DNA from: an uncultured Saprospiraceae bacterium
Lineage (GTDB): Bacteria > Bacteroidota > Bacteroidia > Chitinophagales > Saprospiraceae
Direction: 5' to 3'
DNA: 64,000 bases
Assembly: GCA_937950315.1 (NCBI GenBank)
Contig: CALFDU010000040.1
Span: 24,334 to 88,333, forward strand
Shown here: piece after piece, positions 44,157-52,096 of the stretch
Layout: every line of letters starts with the position of its first letter
How positions within the stretch are numbered: position 1 is the first letter of the stretch
Made by a program: the position numbers and the translations under genes
Notes under the pieces: model-generated
What the model was told of the DNA's origin: nothing
The model's database searches: none
What the model saw: the letters and a program-made list of their open reading frames with translations, nothing else

Positions 44157-45382
44157 TTAGAAATTTGAATGGTTTTAAAGGCGTCAATCAATCGATCGAG
44201 ATCATCAAAGTTATGATATATGTTTGGACTAATTCTATACTTAACTTTATGTTTTTTGGTGTAATTGAGAGCCGAAACTTTCTTGATGTGGATGTTCTTA
44301 TTGGCAAGCTGTGCCATTATGTTTGTAGATTTTCCTGGATAGTGAAGAGCGCATACAGCACCATATTCATCTGGTTTAAAAGTGGTAACATTTGGTACAT
44401 CTTTCATGCCTTCTACCCAATAATCTGTCAAGGCCTTTAATCTCAGATTTTTTGTTTTTAGTCCAATTGATTCCTGAAAACGAATCGCACTTAAGATGCT
44501 TGCCTCGATGGCAAATGGTTTGGTCCCCACATCTTCAAATTTTGCCATTTTGCTATCAAGAACTCTTTCGGCACTATAACTTCCTTTGGTTTTTTCTATC
44601 AAATCTTTTTTCATGTATAGAACCCCACAGCCAATAGGGCAAGACAACCATTTATGTAAGCTGGTACAATAATAATCACAGCCCCAATCCTTTATAGAAT
44701 GTTCAAAATGACCAATGGCATGGGCGGCATCAACGACAACCAAAGCTCCTTGTTTTTTAGCGATTTTTGTGATTTCCTTTATAGGAAGTATTTGTCCTTC
44801 ACGATGTGTCATGGCTGTCAATAAAACAAGCGAACAATCTTCATCAATAATTTCTTTATATGTCTCAATAAGTCTGTCATTACTTATAGGCAATAAAACA
44901 TCAACCATTTTGAGATTAAAACCATTTTCATCTGACAATCTTTCGAGAATATTGATTGAATGACCATAATCATGAAGCCCACAAACTACCGTCGAATTTT
45001 TTGGAATATTTATGCCTCTGAGAACATAATTTAATGCCTCAGTAGTATTTCTTACCACTGCTATTTCATCCTCTGTAGCTTCAATCATTTTTGCCAAAGA
45101 CTGTTTTGACAGTTTTTTTATATGTTCCCAATCTGCATGTGCTTCATAGGGAGCCTTGCTTTCTAATACTTTTGAGAATTGATAAAGCTGCTGGCTGACT
45201 GCTTTGGGAACCATGCCAGCACTACCGTTGTTTAAGTTTAAAACCGTAGAAGATCCATCTAAAAATTGTTTTCTGATTTTCTTCCACTTTGTTTTTTCAT
45301 CATCAATGATTGAAAATTCAGGCATGCCTACAAACCCTGCAGTACCAGCAACAAACATTTCAATAAAAGATCTCCTTTGCAT
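44153..45382 (-). CDS. Class V aminotransferase-fold PLP enzyme with Tat-like N-terminus
   Basis: A 409-residue isopenicillin-N epimerase/cysteine desulfurase-like enzyme. The PLP lysine is Lys244 in SLHKWLSCP, with Asp218 (VDAAHAIGH) as the pyridine-nitrogen partner. The N-terminus MQRRSFIEMFVAGTAGFVG resembles a twin-arginine signal (RRSF), which would place the enzyme in the periplasm. PLP enzymes exported by Tat are known in related clades. The substrate is unknown. It is followed by VanZ in a 4-nt overlap. Confidence 0.82.
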   Translation of the reverse strand: MQRRSFIEMFVAGTAGFVGMPEFSIIDDEKTKWKKIRKQFLDGSSTVLNLNNGSAGMVPKAVSQQLYQFSKVLESKAPYEAHADWEHIKKLSKQSLAKMIEATEDEIAVVRNTTEALNYVLRGINIPKNSTVVCGLHDYGHSINILERLSDENGFNLKMVDVLLPISNDRLIETYKEIIDEDCSLVLLTAMTHREGQILPIKEITKIAKKQGALVVVDAAHAIGHFEHSIKDWGCDYYCTSLHKWLSCPIGCGVLYMKKDLIEKTKGSYSAERVLDSKMAKFEDVGTKPFAIEASILSAIRFQESIGLKTKNLRLKALTDYWVEGMKDVPNVTTFKPDEYGAVCALHYPGKSTNIMAQLANKNIHIKKVSALNYTKKHKVKYRISPNIYHNFDDLDRLIDAFKTIQISK

Positions 45383-45703
45383 AAAGTAATAAATGGCTAA
45401 GCCTTAGAATATTCGAAATTTACATCTTTTCCAACTTCAAAAAGCTTTATCCTTACGTTTAAATTTTCAATTGGTTAATTATGACCATAAATTGCTTAAT
45501 GAAATACAATTTTATTTGGACCAATTGTATTTGGTCTTCACTGGAAAATGAACATCAGAGGAATTGTGAATTTCTGTTGATGAGTATTAGAAAGGAAGAT
45601 TCTACAATAGAAATTTAACAAAAAAGACTGGTGAAAATATTGAAAAAGATCGATAGGATATGCTAGTAAATAGACTGGACAATCCGTGCTTGTAGAACTA
45701 TTT
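45383..45703. other. Intergenic region with no recognised gene
   Basis: These 321 bases separate the PLP enzyme from the Ppx/GppA gene. A 45-codon frame at 45481-45618 lacks any signal peptide, family motif or promoter and is not called. There is no hairpin of terminator strength. Confidence 0.55.
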
Positions 45704-46609
45704 TTAAAGGAGGAAGTCAGAGATGATGCCTTCTTTCAGGGCATATGGTGAAACGATGATTTTTTTAATGTCAAACATTGCTAATAATTGATCAATGAGA
45801 ATCATGGCAATCGGTATTAGGACAACGCGTTCTGCAGGAATTCCTGGATATTCAGTCCTTTCTTTTTTAGACAAGGTGATGATTTCAGAGAACAATTGGT
45901 TAAATTCCAATGAAGAAAAAGAAGACTCTAGCTTGCGATTAAATCTTGCCTCAAAAATAGAAGTGATTACTTCAAAGCTTCCAGCAGATCCAACAATGGC
46001 ATCGATTTTTTTGTCATTCAGAAAGTTTGATAGATTCTGAAGTGAGACCTCAATGAAATTTTTTGCCGCAATAAGATCTGCCGCTTTGATAGGATCGGAT
46101 TTTTGAAACTTGTTGTATAAAATAGAGATACCTATGGGGAAAGATTCGCTATAGTGCATTTTTTCTTGATCGAAGTAGATGAATTCAACACTACCTCCTC
46201 CGATATCCATGATTAAATATTTGCCGAAAGGCTGAGGAAGAAAAGCACACACGCCTTTGTAAATTAATGAAGCTTCTTCAATACCATCGATAATGTCAAT
46301 GTCTAGATTAAATTGTTCTTTTACATCTCGCAGAAATTGCAGACCGTTGTCAGCATTTCTCAAGGTGGCAGTGCCAGTCATCCGATAATTAAGAACATGG
46401 TGTTCCTTCATCAATGCAGAAAAAATCTTGAGTGTGTCAATGCCTTTTTGGTAACTCTCTGCGTTGATGTGCTCAACACCATCTCGTCCTAAATAGACAT
46501 ACTCACGTTGTTGATGAATTTTTTTAAACCCTCCATCGTTTGATTTTTCCGCAATAAGAATGTGGAAGGTATTAGAGCCCAGATCAATAGCAGCGTAGCG
46601 CTGATTCAT
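45704..46609 (-). CDS. Ppx/GppA family phosphatase
   Basis: A 301-residue protein of the actin-like ASKHA fold. AIDLGSNTFHILI near 7-19 is the phosphate-1 loop and IMDIGGGSVEF near 134-144 the phosphate-2 loop. Members hydrolyse inorganic polyphosphate or pppGpp. Its length is that of the short bacterial form without the C-terminal HD domain. It is the last gene of a minus-strand operon with an outer membrane protein and a lipoprotein (4-nt gap to the latter). Confidence 0.92.
   Translation of the reverse strand: MNQRYAAIDLGSNTFHILIAEKSNDGGFKKIHQQREYVYLGRDGVEHINAESYQKGIDTLKIFSALMKEHHVLNYRMTGTATLRNADNGLQFLRDVKEQFNLDIDIIDGIEEASLIYKGVCAFLPQPFGKYLIMDIGGGSVEFIYFDQEKMHYSESFPIGISILYNKFQKSDPIKAADLIAAKNFIEVSLQNLSNFLNDKKIDAIVGSAGSFEVITSIFEARFNRKLESSFSSLEFNQLFSEIITLSKKERTEYPGIPAERVVLIPIAMILIDQLLAMFDIKKIIVSPYALKEGIISDFLL
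46219..46232 (-). repeat. Short dispersed element, CCGAAAGGC type, copy 3
   Basis: Exact copy of ATTTGCCGAAAGGC (plus orientation) inside the Ppx/GppA coding sequence (encoding part of QPFGKYL). The encoded peptide differs from the DacB copy, so protein conservation does not explain it. Confidence 0.5.
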
Positions 46610-46613
46610 GTAG

Positions 46614-47138
46614 TTACTTTTGTTTTTGCTGATCTACTCTGCTGAACATGGTGCTAAAAAATTGTAGTGCAGATGGAGACATTTTATTGGCGTAGACTGG
46701 CTTTTCATTTTCAACAAAAACATAGAATTGACAAACATCAGAAAGATAGACATCCGCTTCCAGTACGATGTCTCCTCCAACGTGGAACATCTGCCTCGCA
46801 ATAGCTTTACAGCCATTTGGAATATAAGCTTGAGCTTCTCCTGAAATGTAATTCAAATTTGCTTGTATACTTTCTGTTTCATCCTGACTCATGCTGAATG
46901 GAAGGTCATGAAAGATGTAATCAATGTATGTACAAGTATTCCATAAACCTCTAATGGTTGCTTTTGGGATACTTTGTAAAGGTATGTCATTTTTTACTCC
47001 CGCAGGTTTAGCAGGTACTGCTTGCTTAGCAGGAGCTTTTGAAGCAACTGCTGATGTGCTTGATTTGTCGGTTCCATTATTGCAACCGATTAGGAACATT
47101 ACGATAATTATAGTAGTGAAGTAAATTTTCAATTTCAT
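46614..47138 (-). CDS. Hypothetical lipoprotein with Ala/Pro-rich linker
   Basis: A 174-residue lipoprotein with lipobox LIGC at about Cys19. A low-complexity linker rich in Ala, Lys and Pro (about 28-48) precedes a compact domain with Cys68, Cys109 and Cys136, which suggests a disulfide. No family is recognised. It lies between a beta-barrel protein (9-nt gap) and Ppx/GppA (4-nt gap), so all three are probably one operon. Confidence 0.7.
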   Translation of the reverse strand: MKLKIYFTTIIIVMFLIGCNNGTDKSSTSAVASKAPAKQAVPAKPAGVKNDIPLQSIPKATIRGLWNTCTYIDYIFHDLPFSMSQDETESIQANLNYISGEAQAYIPNGCKAIARQMFHVGGDIVLEADVYLSDVCQFYVFVENEKPVYANKMSPSALQFFSTMFSRVDQQKQK

Positions 47139-47147
47139 GGTTTGGTT

Positions 47148-47765
47148 TTAAAATTTGTAATCCATCCTAACCGTCCAATGGTAGTTGACCCATCCTCTTG
47201 CGGTAGGATCATTCGGGTTTTGGTAAATTCTTATAAATGAGTTGGAATACCTTGCAAGTAGTGTCCATTTTTCTGAAAAAGAATAATGTACTCCAAGCAA
47301 TGCCATCAAGTCAAATTCTCTAAGATCATCGACATTTTCAATTCTTTGATTGTTTAGTCGTCGTCCGAGAAGGTAAGAATAAGAAAAACCGCCGTGGATT
47401 CCAACCTTATAGTAATCATCCTTTTCCTGATACCAATCATTGTAGGTGTAATATACAGGTATGTCGATGTATGTTAGCGTGGTGTTCATTCTATTTCCAG
47501 CGGCCGAAATTCTTCTTTTAGCTATACTTCCTTTCTGTGAAAAAAGCATTTCTAAGGATAAGTTTTGATTTGAATTAGGTAGGCGGAAGCCAATTTTTAA
47601 ACCTCCATTAATTCCTAATTTATCAAATCCTGCAAGCTGATCTCCTGCTATTTGAGCTGCATTAAATCCTGCACCCAAAGAAAGATCAAATCCTCTTTGT
47701 GCAGATAAAGTGCTGATCATCAAGCAACTAAAAAAACAAATTGTAAAAAGCTTTTTGAAGGTCAT
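47148..47765 (-). CDS. PorT-like outer membrane beta-barrel protein
   Basis: A 205-residue exported barrel. The signal peptide ends near TLSAQ, and the mature protein alternates amphipathic strands (GFDLSLGAGFNAAQIAGDQLAGFDKLG, quoted as LSLGAGFNAAQIAGD; YKVGIHGGFSYSYLLG) and ends with aromatic VRMDYKF. It matches the PorT/outer-membrane-beta-barrel family of Bacteroidota. PorT itself is needed for T9SS in Porphyromonas, but this family is large and equivalence is not shown. First gene of the operon, divergent from the small conserved gene at 47822. Confidence 0.72.
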   Translation of the reverse strand: MTFKKLFTICFFSCLMISTLSAQRGFDLSLGAGFNAAQIAGDQLAGFDKLGINGGLKIGFRLPNSNQNLSLEMLFSQKGSIAKRRISAAGNRMNTTLTYIDIPVYYTYNDWYQEKDDYYKVGIHGGFSYSYLLGRRLNNQRIENVDDLREFDLMALLGVHYSFSEKWTLLARYSNSFIRIYQNPNDPTARGWVNYHWTVRMDYKF

Positions 47766-47774
47766 ATTCTGTTA

Positions 47775-47804
47775 TTGCATATATATGAAAAGTGTTTATA
47801 TTTG
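47775..47804 (+). promoter_or_regulatory. Promoter (TTG-N19-TATATTTG)
   Basis: TTG at 47775-47777 and TATATTTG at 47797-47804 are 19 nt apart, an ideal Bacteroidota promoter. It lies 17 nt before the ATG at 47822 and excludes a start at 47792. Confidence 0.82.
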
Positions 47805-47821
47805 ACCCAACTGATAAGATT

Positions 47822-48112
47822 ATGAGCCTAGGAAAGACCAAAAATACATTAAAAAAACTTGAGTCATTATATCAAGAATTAAATTACCAAATAAGATACG
47901 AAAGAGGCAATTTCCAATCGGGATATTGTATCGTAAACGACTCTAGAATGATTGTTGTCAATAAATTTTTTGATGTAAAAGGCAGAATTAACATTCTTTT
48001 GGAAATTTTCACTCAGATTGACTACCAATCAGCAGAATTATCAGAAGCTGCAGACGCTACTCTACAAAAAGTTTTAAAAATGGATATCTTCACACAGAGC
48101 CAAGTGGCTTAA
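47822..48112 (+). CDS. Small conserved Bacteroidota protein
   Basis: A 96-residue protein without signal peptide or transmembrane helix. It begins MSLGKTKNTLKKLESLYQELNYQIRYERG (quoted in part as LYQELNYQIRYERG) and continues FQSGYCIVNDSRMIVVNKFFDVKGRI, a mixed alpha/beta domain. Similar short proteins are common in this phylum, but I know of no assigned function. The ATG at 47822 is selected by the promoter. The metallo-hydrolase gene begins 16 nt after its stop, so the two are likely co-transcribed. Confidence 0.72.
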   Translation: MSLGKTKNTLKKLESLYQELNYQIRYERGNFQSGYCIVNDSRMIVVNKFFDVKGRINILLEIFTQIDYQSAELSEAADATLQKVLKMDIFTQSQVA

Positions 48113-48128
48113 GTAAGATATTTAGCAT

Positions 48129-48893
48129 TTGAAAATAACAATACTTGGTACTGGAACTTCCCAAGGCATTCCTGTCATAGGATGCGATTGCAAAGTATGC
48201 ACCTCAGACAACCCTAAGGACAAAAGACTAAGAGTATCTGTTCATGTTCATACCAATTCTAATCTGAATTTACTGATAGATTGCTCTCCAGATTTGCGAC
48301 AGCAATTTCTTGCAAATGGGATTCAAGACGTTGATGCTGTGCTCGTTACACATGAACATAATGATCACATAATCGGATTGGATGATGTAAGGCCTATTAA
48401 TTTTCGACAAGGAGCAGAGCTTCCCTTGTATGCAATGCCGCGAGTGATCAATGATATTAAAGAAAGATTTAAGTACGTATTTAAGGACAATCCATATCCA
48501 GGTGCTCCTCGAATTGACCCTCATATCATCGATTCTGATATACTAAATGTTAAAGGACAAAAAATAACTTGCATCGAAATCATGCACGGACGATTGCCAA
48601 TCCTCAGTTATAGAATCGATGACTTTGCCTATGTTACAGACATTAAAACCATTGATGATCAAGAAAAGCAGAAGTTATTTGGCCTAAAAGTATTGATAAT
48701 TAGTACCCTCAGGCTTGAAAAACATTTTTCTCACATGAATCTGGAAGAATCTCTTGCACTGATTGAAGAGTTGAAGCCAGAAAAAGCCTACTTGACACAT
48801 ATGGGGCACATGCTAGGCACACATGAAGAATTACTGGAGACCTTACCAAAAGGCGTATTTCCAGCATATGATGGTTTGGTCTTGCATATTTAG
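48129..48893 (+). CDS. MBL-fold metallo-hydrolase, PhnP-like
   Basis: A 254-residue metallo-beta-lactamase-fold phosphodiesterase-like enzyme. The metal motif HEHNDH is at 75-80. Cys19, Cys21 and Cys24 (GCDCKVC) match the structural zinc site of PhnP, a cyclic phosphodiesterase of phosphonate catabolism. THMGH near 217 is the further His-bearing motif. No phosphonate genes are near, so another cyclic nucleotide or ester is likely. The start codon is TTG at 48129. Confidence 0.88.
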   Translation: MKITILGTGTSQGIPVIGCDCKVCTSDNPKDKRLRVSVHVHTNSNLNLLIDCSPDLRQQFLANGIQDVDAVLVTHEHNDHIIGLDDVRPINFRQGAELPLYAMPRVINDIKERFKYVFKDNPYPGAPRIDPHIIDSDILNVKGQKITCIEIMHGRLPILSYRIDDFAYVTDIKTIDDQEKQKLFGLKVLIISTLRLEKHFSHMNLEESLALIEELKPEKAYLTHMGHMLGTHEELLETLPKGVFPAYDGLVLHI

Positions 48894-48962
48894 ATACAAT
48901 CGAACATATTTTTAACGTAGAAGACCTGCGGATGCCATACTTCTTGTATATCTTTAGGCAGG

Positions 48963-49925
48963 ATGAATAAGTTTTACTGCATTTTATGGATGTTGATGTC
49001 TATTTCCGTAATAGGGACTAGCCAAAGATCTGCGGTTTCTACCATGCATATGTTGAATCCTTATCAACAAATCCAGGCATATGGAGGTTTTGATCGAAGT
49101 CTGAGTTCGACACTTATGTACAGGTCTCAATGGACCCCTGTAGTAGGAAATCCTCGATATTTGAATTTTAATATGCATCTCCCCGTTTATTTTCTTAATG
49201 GAGGAGCCGGAATTATATTGGAACAGGAAGATTTGGGATTAGAGTCCAATAGTACCGTCAAGCTATCCTATAATTTGGTTTATAGTACACAAGCAGGTTT
49301 GTTTTCTGGAGGAGTAAGCCTCGGTTTTACTCAAAAAAGACTGTTTCAAGATGATATATTGACTCCTCAGGGAGTTTATGAGCCTGGTGTATTGAATCAC
49401 AATGATCCAATACTTGGATTAGGCGTTGGCAGTGCTTCGAGACCAACTTGGTCGATCAGTGGACTTTGGAGAAAGAATAATTTGACGGCTGGTATACAAA
49501 TTGATGATTTTTTGGCTCCTTCGTTCCCATTCGACGATATTACGTATGAAGGAAAAGGGATAATTACCTTACAGGCCGACTATCGTTACCTTTTAGCGGA
49601 TGGGGTATACCTGAGACCTTCGGCTATGATCGTGAGTAATCTTGATTTATGGCAAGTTAACGTAGGATTGAGCTGTAATTATGGCAACATTTTTGGAGGT
49701 ATTAATATGCGCGGATTCAGCTCTAATACGGTAGAATCTTTAGGAATAATATCAGGAATTAGTTTCAACAAGCATTATACCTTGGCTTATAGCTTTGATT
49801 TAGGCCTTTCTTCATTGAGAAATAGTACAGAAGGAAGCCATGAAATCATTTTGAAGTATAATCTTAATAAAATTATCAATACTGGTTTACCTCCTAGAAT
49901 CATATACAACCCAAGAGATTTATAA
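48963..49925 (+). CDS. porP: PorP/SprF family type IX secretion membrane protein
   Basis: A 320-residue outer membrane beta-barrel of the PorP/SprF family, with a signal peptide ending near GTSQ. LNPYQQIQAYGGFDRSLSSTLMYRSQW (quoted as NPYQQIQAYGG and YRSQW) is the family's conserved N-terminal strand, and GGAGIILEQEDLG, GLSCNYGNIFGGINMRG and a long C-terminal barrel follow. In Porphyromonas, porP lies directly upstream of porKLMN. The same order here (porP-gldK-gldL-gldM-gldN) supports a core T9SS role rather than a cargo-specific SprF role. Confidence 0.9.
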   Translation: MNKFYCILWMLMSISVIGTSQRSAVSTMHMLNPYQQIQAYGGFDRSLSSTLMYRSQWTPVVGNPRYLNFNMHLPVYFLNGGAGIILEQEDLGLESNSTVKLSYNLVYSTQAGLFSGGVSLGFTQKRLFQDDILTPQGVYEPGVLNHNDPILGLGVGSASRPTWSISGLWRKNNLTAGIQIDDFLAPSFPFDDITYEGKGIITLQADYRYLLADGVYLRPSAMIVSNLDLWQVNVGLSCNYGNIFGGINMRGFSSNTVESLGIISGISFNKHYTLAYSFDLGLSSLRNSTEGSHEIILKYNLNKIINTGLPPRIIYNPRDL

Positions 49926-50038
49926 TCTTTTGAAAATATATTGGTTAGACTAAAATAGATTAAGGAAAACTGCGTTTTTAATACATTCAAATGTAAGGCA
50001 GGATTAGATTATTTTTAATTTTGATTGAATTATAATTT

Positions 50039-50046
50039 TATATTTG
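50039..50046 (+). promoter_or_regulatory. -7 element of the gldKLMN operon
   Basis: TATATTTG matches TAnnTTTG and lies 52 nt before the gldK ATG. TTG at 50021-50023 is 15 nt upstream, slightly short. It separates gldK transcription from the porP gene, whose stop is at 49925. Confidence 0.5.
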
Positions 50047-50098
50047 TTTACATTTGAATCTTAGGCAAATAATTAACTTGGAAAATCGATCTGGAACG

Positions 50099-51343
50099 AT
50101 GAAAAGAAACATCATTTCTCTTTTTGGGTTCCTACTGTTGGTAGTATTAATATCATCATGTGGTAGGGACGAATCAGGACAATTAATAGGTGTACAGGAG
50201 AGACCTTCATGGAATGGTCTTAACCCGTACGGAATGGTATACGTACCATCAGGAACCTTACACATTGGGCAATCTGATCAAGACATCTTTAATTCATACA
50301 CTCAAAAGCCAAAATCGATCTCGATTCAAGGGTTTTTTATGGATGATACAGAAATTACTAACAACGAATATCGCCAGTTTACAAACTGGGTTAGAGATTC
50401 ATTGGCTCACACCATTATGGGTGATTTCAAAGAAGATGATTATGGTAACGAACAATTAGACTGGGAATACGATCTGGATTATACTTCAGAAGACCTAGAT
50501 GAAATGTTCTATGAAGGTGACATGATGCTTAACGGCAAAAGAGAACTTGATACCAGAGCTTTTAAATATGAATATCAGTGGGTGGACTGGAAAAAAGCAG
50601 CACACGACAAATCTGAATCAGCAAGAGCTTCATTAATCAACAAAGAAACAATCGAAATCTTCCCTGATACATTGGTATGGATCAGAGATTTCGCATACTC
50701 ATACAATGAGCCGATGACTAGAAACTATTTCTGGCACCCGGCATTTGATGATTATCCCGTAGTTGGACTTGATTGGAAACAAGCAAGAGCTTTTTGTCAC
50801 TGGAGAACCAAGCTTTGGAATTCTTTCAGAGGGGAAGCTGAACCAAATACAGAAGAATTTAGACTACCAACAGAATCTGAGTGGGAATACGCTGCCAGAG
50901 GTGGAAGAGATATGGCTCCATACCCTTGGGGTGGATACTATATCAGAAACGCCAAAGGATGTTTGCTTGCAAACTTCAAGCCTGGAAGAGGTAACTACCC
51001 GGAAGATGGTGGACAATACACGGTGAAAGCAGATGCTTATTTTGCAAATGACTACGGACTATACAATATGTCTGGTAATGTTGCAGAATGGACTGAAACT
51101 GCGTTTCACCCAAATGCATATTCACATGTACACGATCTAAACCCAGATCTTAAGTACGATGCGAAAGATGATGATCCTGAAAACTTTAAGAGAAAAGTAA
51201 TCAGAGGAGGATCATGGAAAGATGTGCATTACTTCTTACAGACTGGAACCCGTCACTGGGAATTCCAAGACACAACGAAATCTTACGTAGGTTTCAGATG
51301 TGCTCTTACCTTCTTAGGTAGATCTATCAACGATTACAACTAG
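50099..51343 (+). CDS. gldK: T9SS/gliding motility lipoprotein GldK (PorK)
   Basis: GldK forms the periplasmic ring with GldN on the outer membrane inner face. The 414-residue protein has lipobox ISSC with Cys21. The rest is a formylglycine-generating-enzyme-like fold (FMDDTEITNNEYRQF near 79-93, LPTESEWEYAARGG near 258-271, GSWKDVHYFLQTGTR near 371-385), as in all GldK proteins. In GldK it is structural. The start ATG 50099 gives the lipoprotein signal; the longer frame from 50054 is not credible. First gene of gldKLMN. Confidence 0.97.
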   Translation: MKRNIISLFGFLLLVVLISSCGRDESGQLIGVQERPSWNGLNPYGMVYVPSGTLHIGQSDQDIFNSYTQKPKSISIQGFFMDDTEITNNEYRQFTNWVRDSLAHTIMGDFKEDDYGNEQLDWEYDLDYTSEDLDEMFYEGDMMLNGKRELDTRAFKYEYQWVDWKKAAHDKSESARASLINKETIEIFPDTLVWIRDFAYSYNEPMTRNYFWHPAFDDYPVVGLDWKQARAFCHWRTKLWNSFRGEAEPNTEEFRLPTESEWEYAARGGRDMAPYPWGGYYIRNAKGCLLANFKPGRGNYPEDGGQYTVKADAYFANDYGLYNMSGNVAEWTETAFHPNAYSHVHDLNPDLKYDAKDDDPENFKRKVIRGGSWKDVHYFLQTGTRHWEFQDTTKSYVGFRCALTFLGRSINDYN

Positions 51344-51349
51344 ATTTTT

Positions 51350-51396
51350 TTAAGAGAGGATGGTTTTTACTAGGTAATAGAATCATCCTCTTTTAA
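51350..51396 (+). terminator. Hairpin between gldK and gldL (attenuator or processing site)
   Basis: Arms 51350-51362 and 51384-51396 form a 13-bp stem with a single mismatch (core AGAGGATG/CATCCTCT) and a 21-nt loop. It begins 7 nt after the gldK stop. Its strength suggests partial termination or an RNA-processing site that sets gldK against gldLMN, but there is only a short T run. Confidence 0.55.
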
Positions 51397-51472
51397 GCTA
51401 ATTTTCGACATCCCAACCCGAAACGACTTCCATTATTCTAAAAAGCATTTATAACTTTAAAATTTTCTTTCA

Positions 51473-52060
51473 ATGAGCTTTCTAAAATCAAAAGGCTTTA
51501 AGTACTTCAAAAACTTAATAATCGGTTTAGGAGCATCAGCGGTAATGCTAGGTGCACTAGGAAAAATTAACTCATATCCTTGGGGTGGAACAATGATCAC
51601 AGTAGGACTAGTAGTAGAGGCGATCTTATTCGCATTCTTAGGTCTTATTGGACCAGATAAAGATTACTACTGGGAAAAACTTTACCCAGGACTAGACAAA
51701 TATGGATCTGCAGTAACTCCACTTACTGCTGGAGGAGGAACTTCTTCAGCTCCAAGACAAATGGACGCAGACGTAGTAGAAGGAAGACTAGGTGGTATGT
51801 TGGACGAGTTACAAACTATGTCTAAGAGCTTAGGTTCTTTAAAAGCACTACAAGAGGTGGATTTCTCTTCAACAGGAGATCAGATTTCTGCAATGGGTAA
51901 TTTCTACACAAAAATGAATGATGCAATGTCTTCATTGAATGAAACTGTAGAAGATACGAAGTTGTATCAAGAAAACCTTGCTTCACTTAACAGAAACCTT
52001 TCTGGATTGAACTCTGTATACGGAAACGTATTGAGCGCAATGGGAGGTCAAGGCAAGTAA
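51473..52060 (+). CDS. gldL: T9SS motor protein GldL (PorL)
   Basis: GldL and GldM form the proton-driven inner membrane motor that powers secretion and gliding. The 195-residue protein has two helices (about 15-31 and 40-60). Glu49 in the second helix is at the position of the conserved, proton-channel-associated Glu49 of Flavobacterium GldL. A cytoplasmic coiled-coil tail (about 105-190) follows. It precedes gldM by 36 nt. Confidence 0.96.
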   Translation: MSFLKSKGFKYFKNLIIGLGASAVMLGALGKINSYPWGGTMITVGLVVEAILFAFLGLIGPDKDYYWEKLYPGLDKYGSAVTPLTAGGGTSSAPRQMDADVVEGRLGGMLDELQTMSKSLGSLKALQEVDFSSTGDQISAMGNFYTKMNDAMSSLNETVEDTKLYQENLASLNRNLSGLNSVYGNVLSAMGGQGK

Positions 52061-52096
52061 GAAATCATCCATTAAATAATTACAAAAAAATAACAA

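Noticed and set aside
45481..45618. 45-codon plus-strand frame in the PLP-ppx gap
   Set aside because: No signal peptide, motif or promoter; the length is expected by chance.
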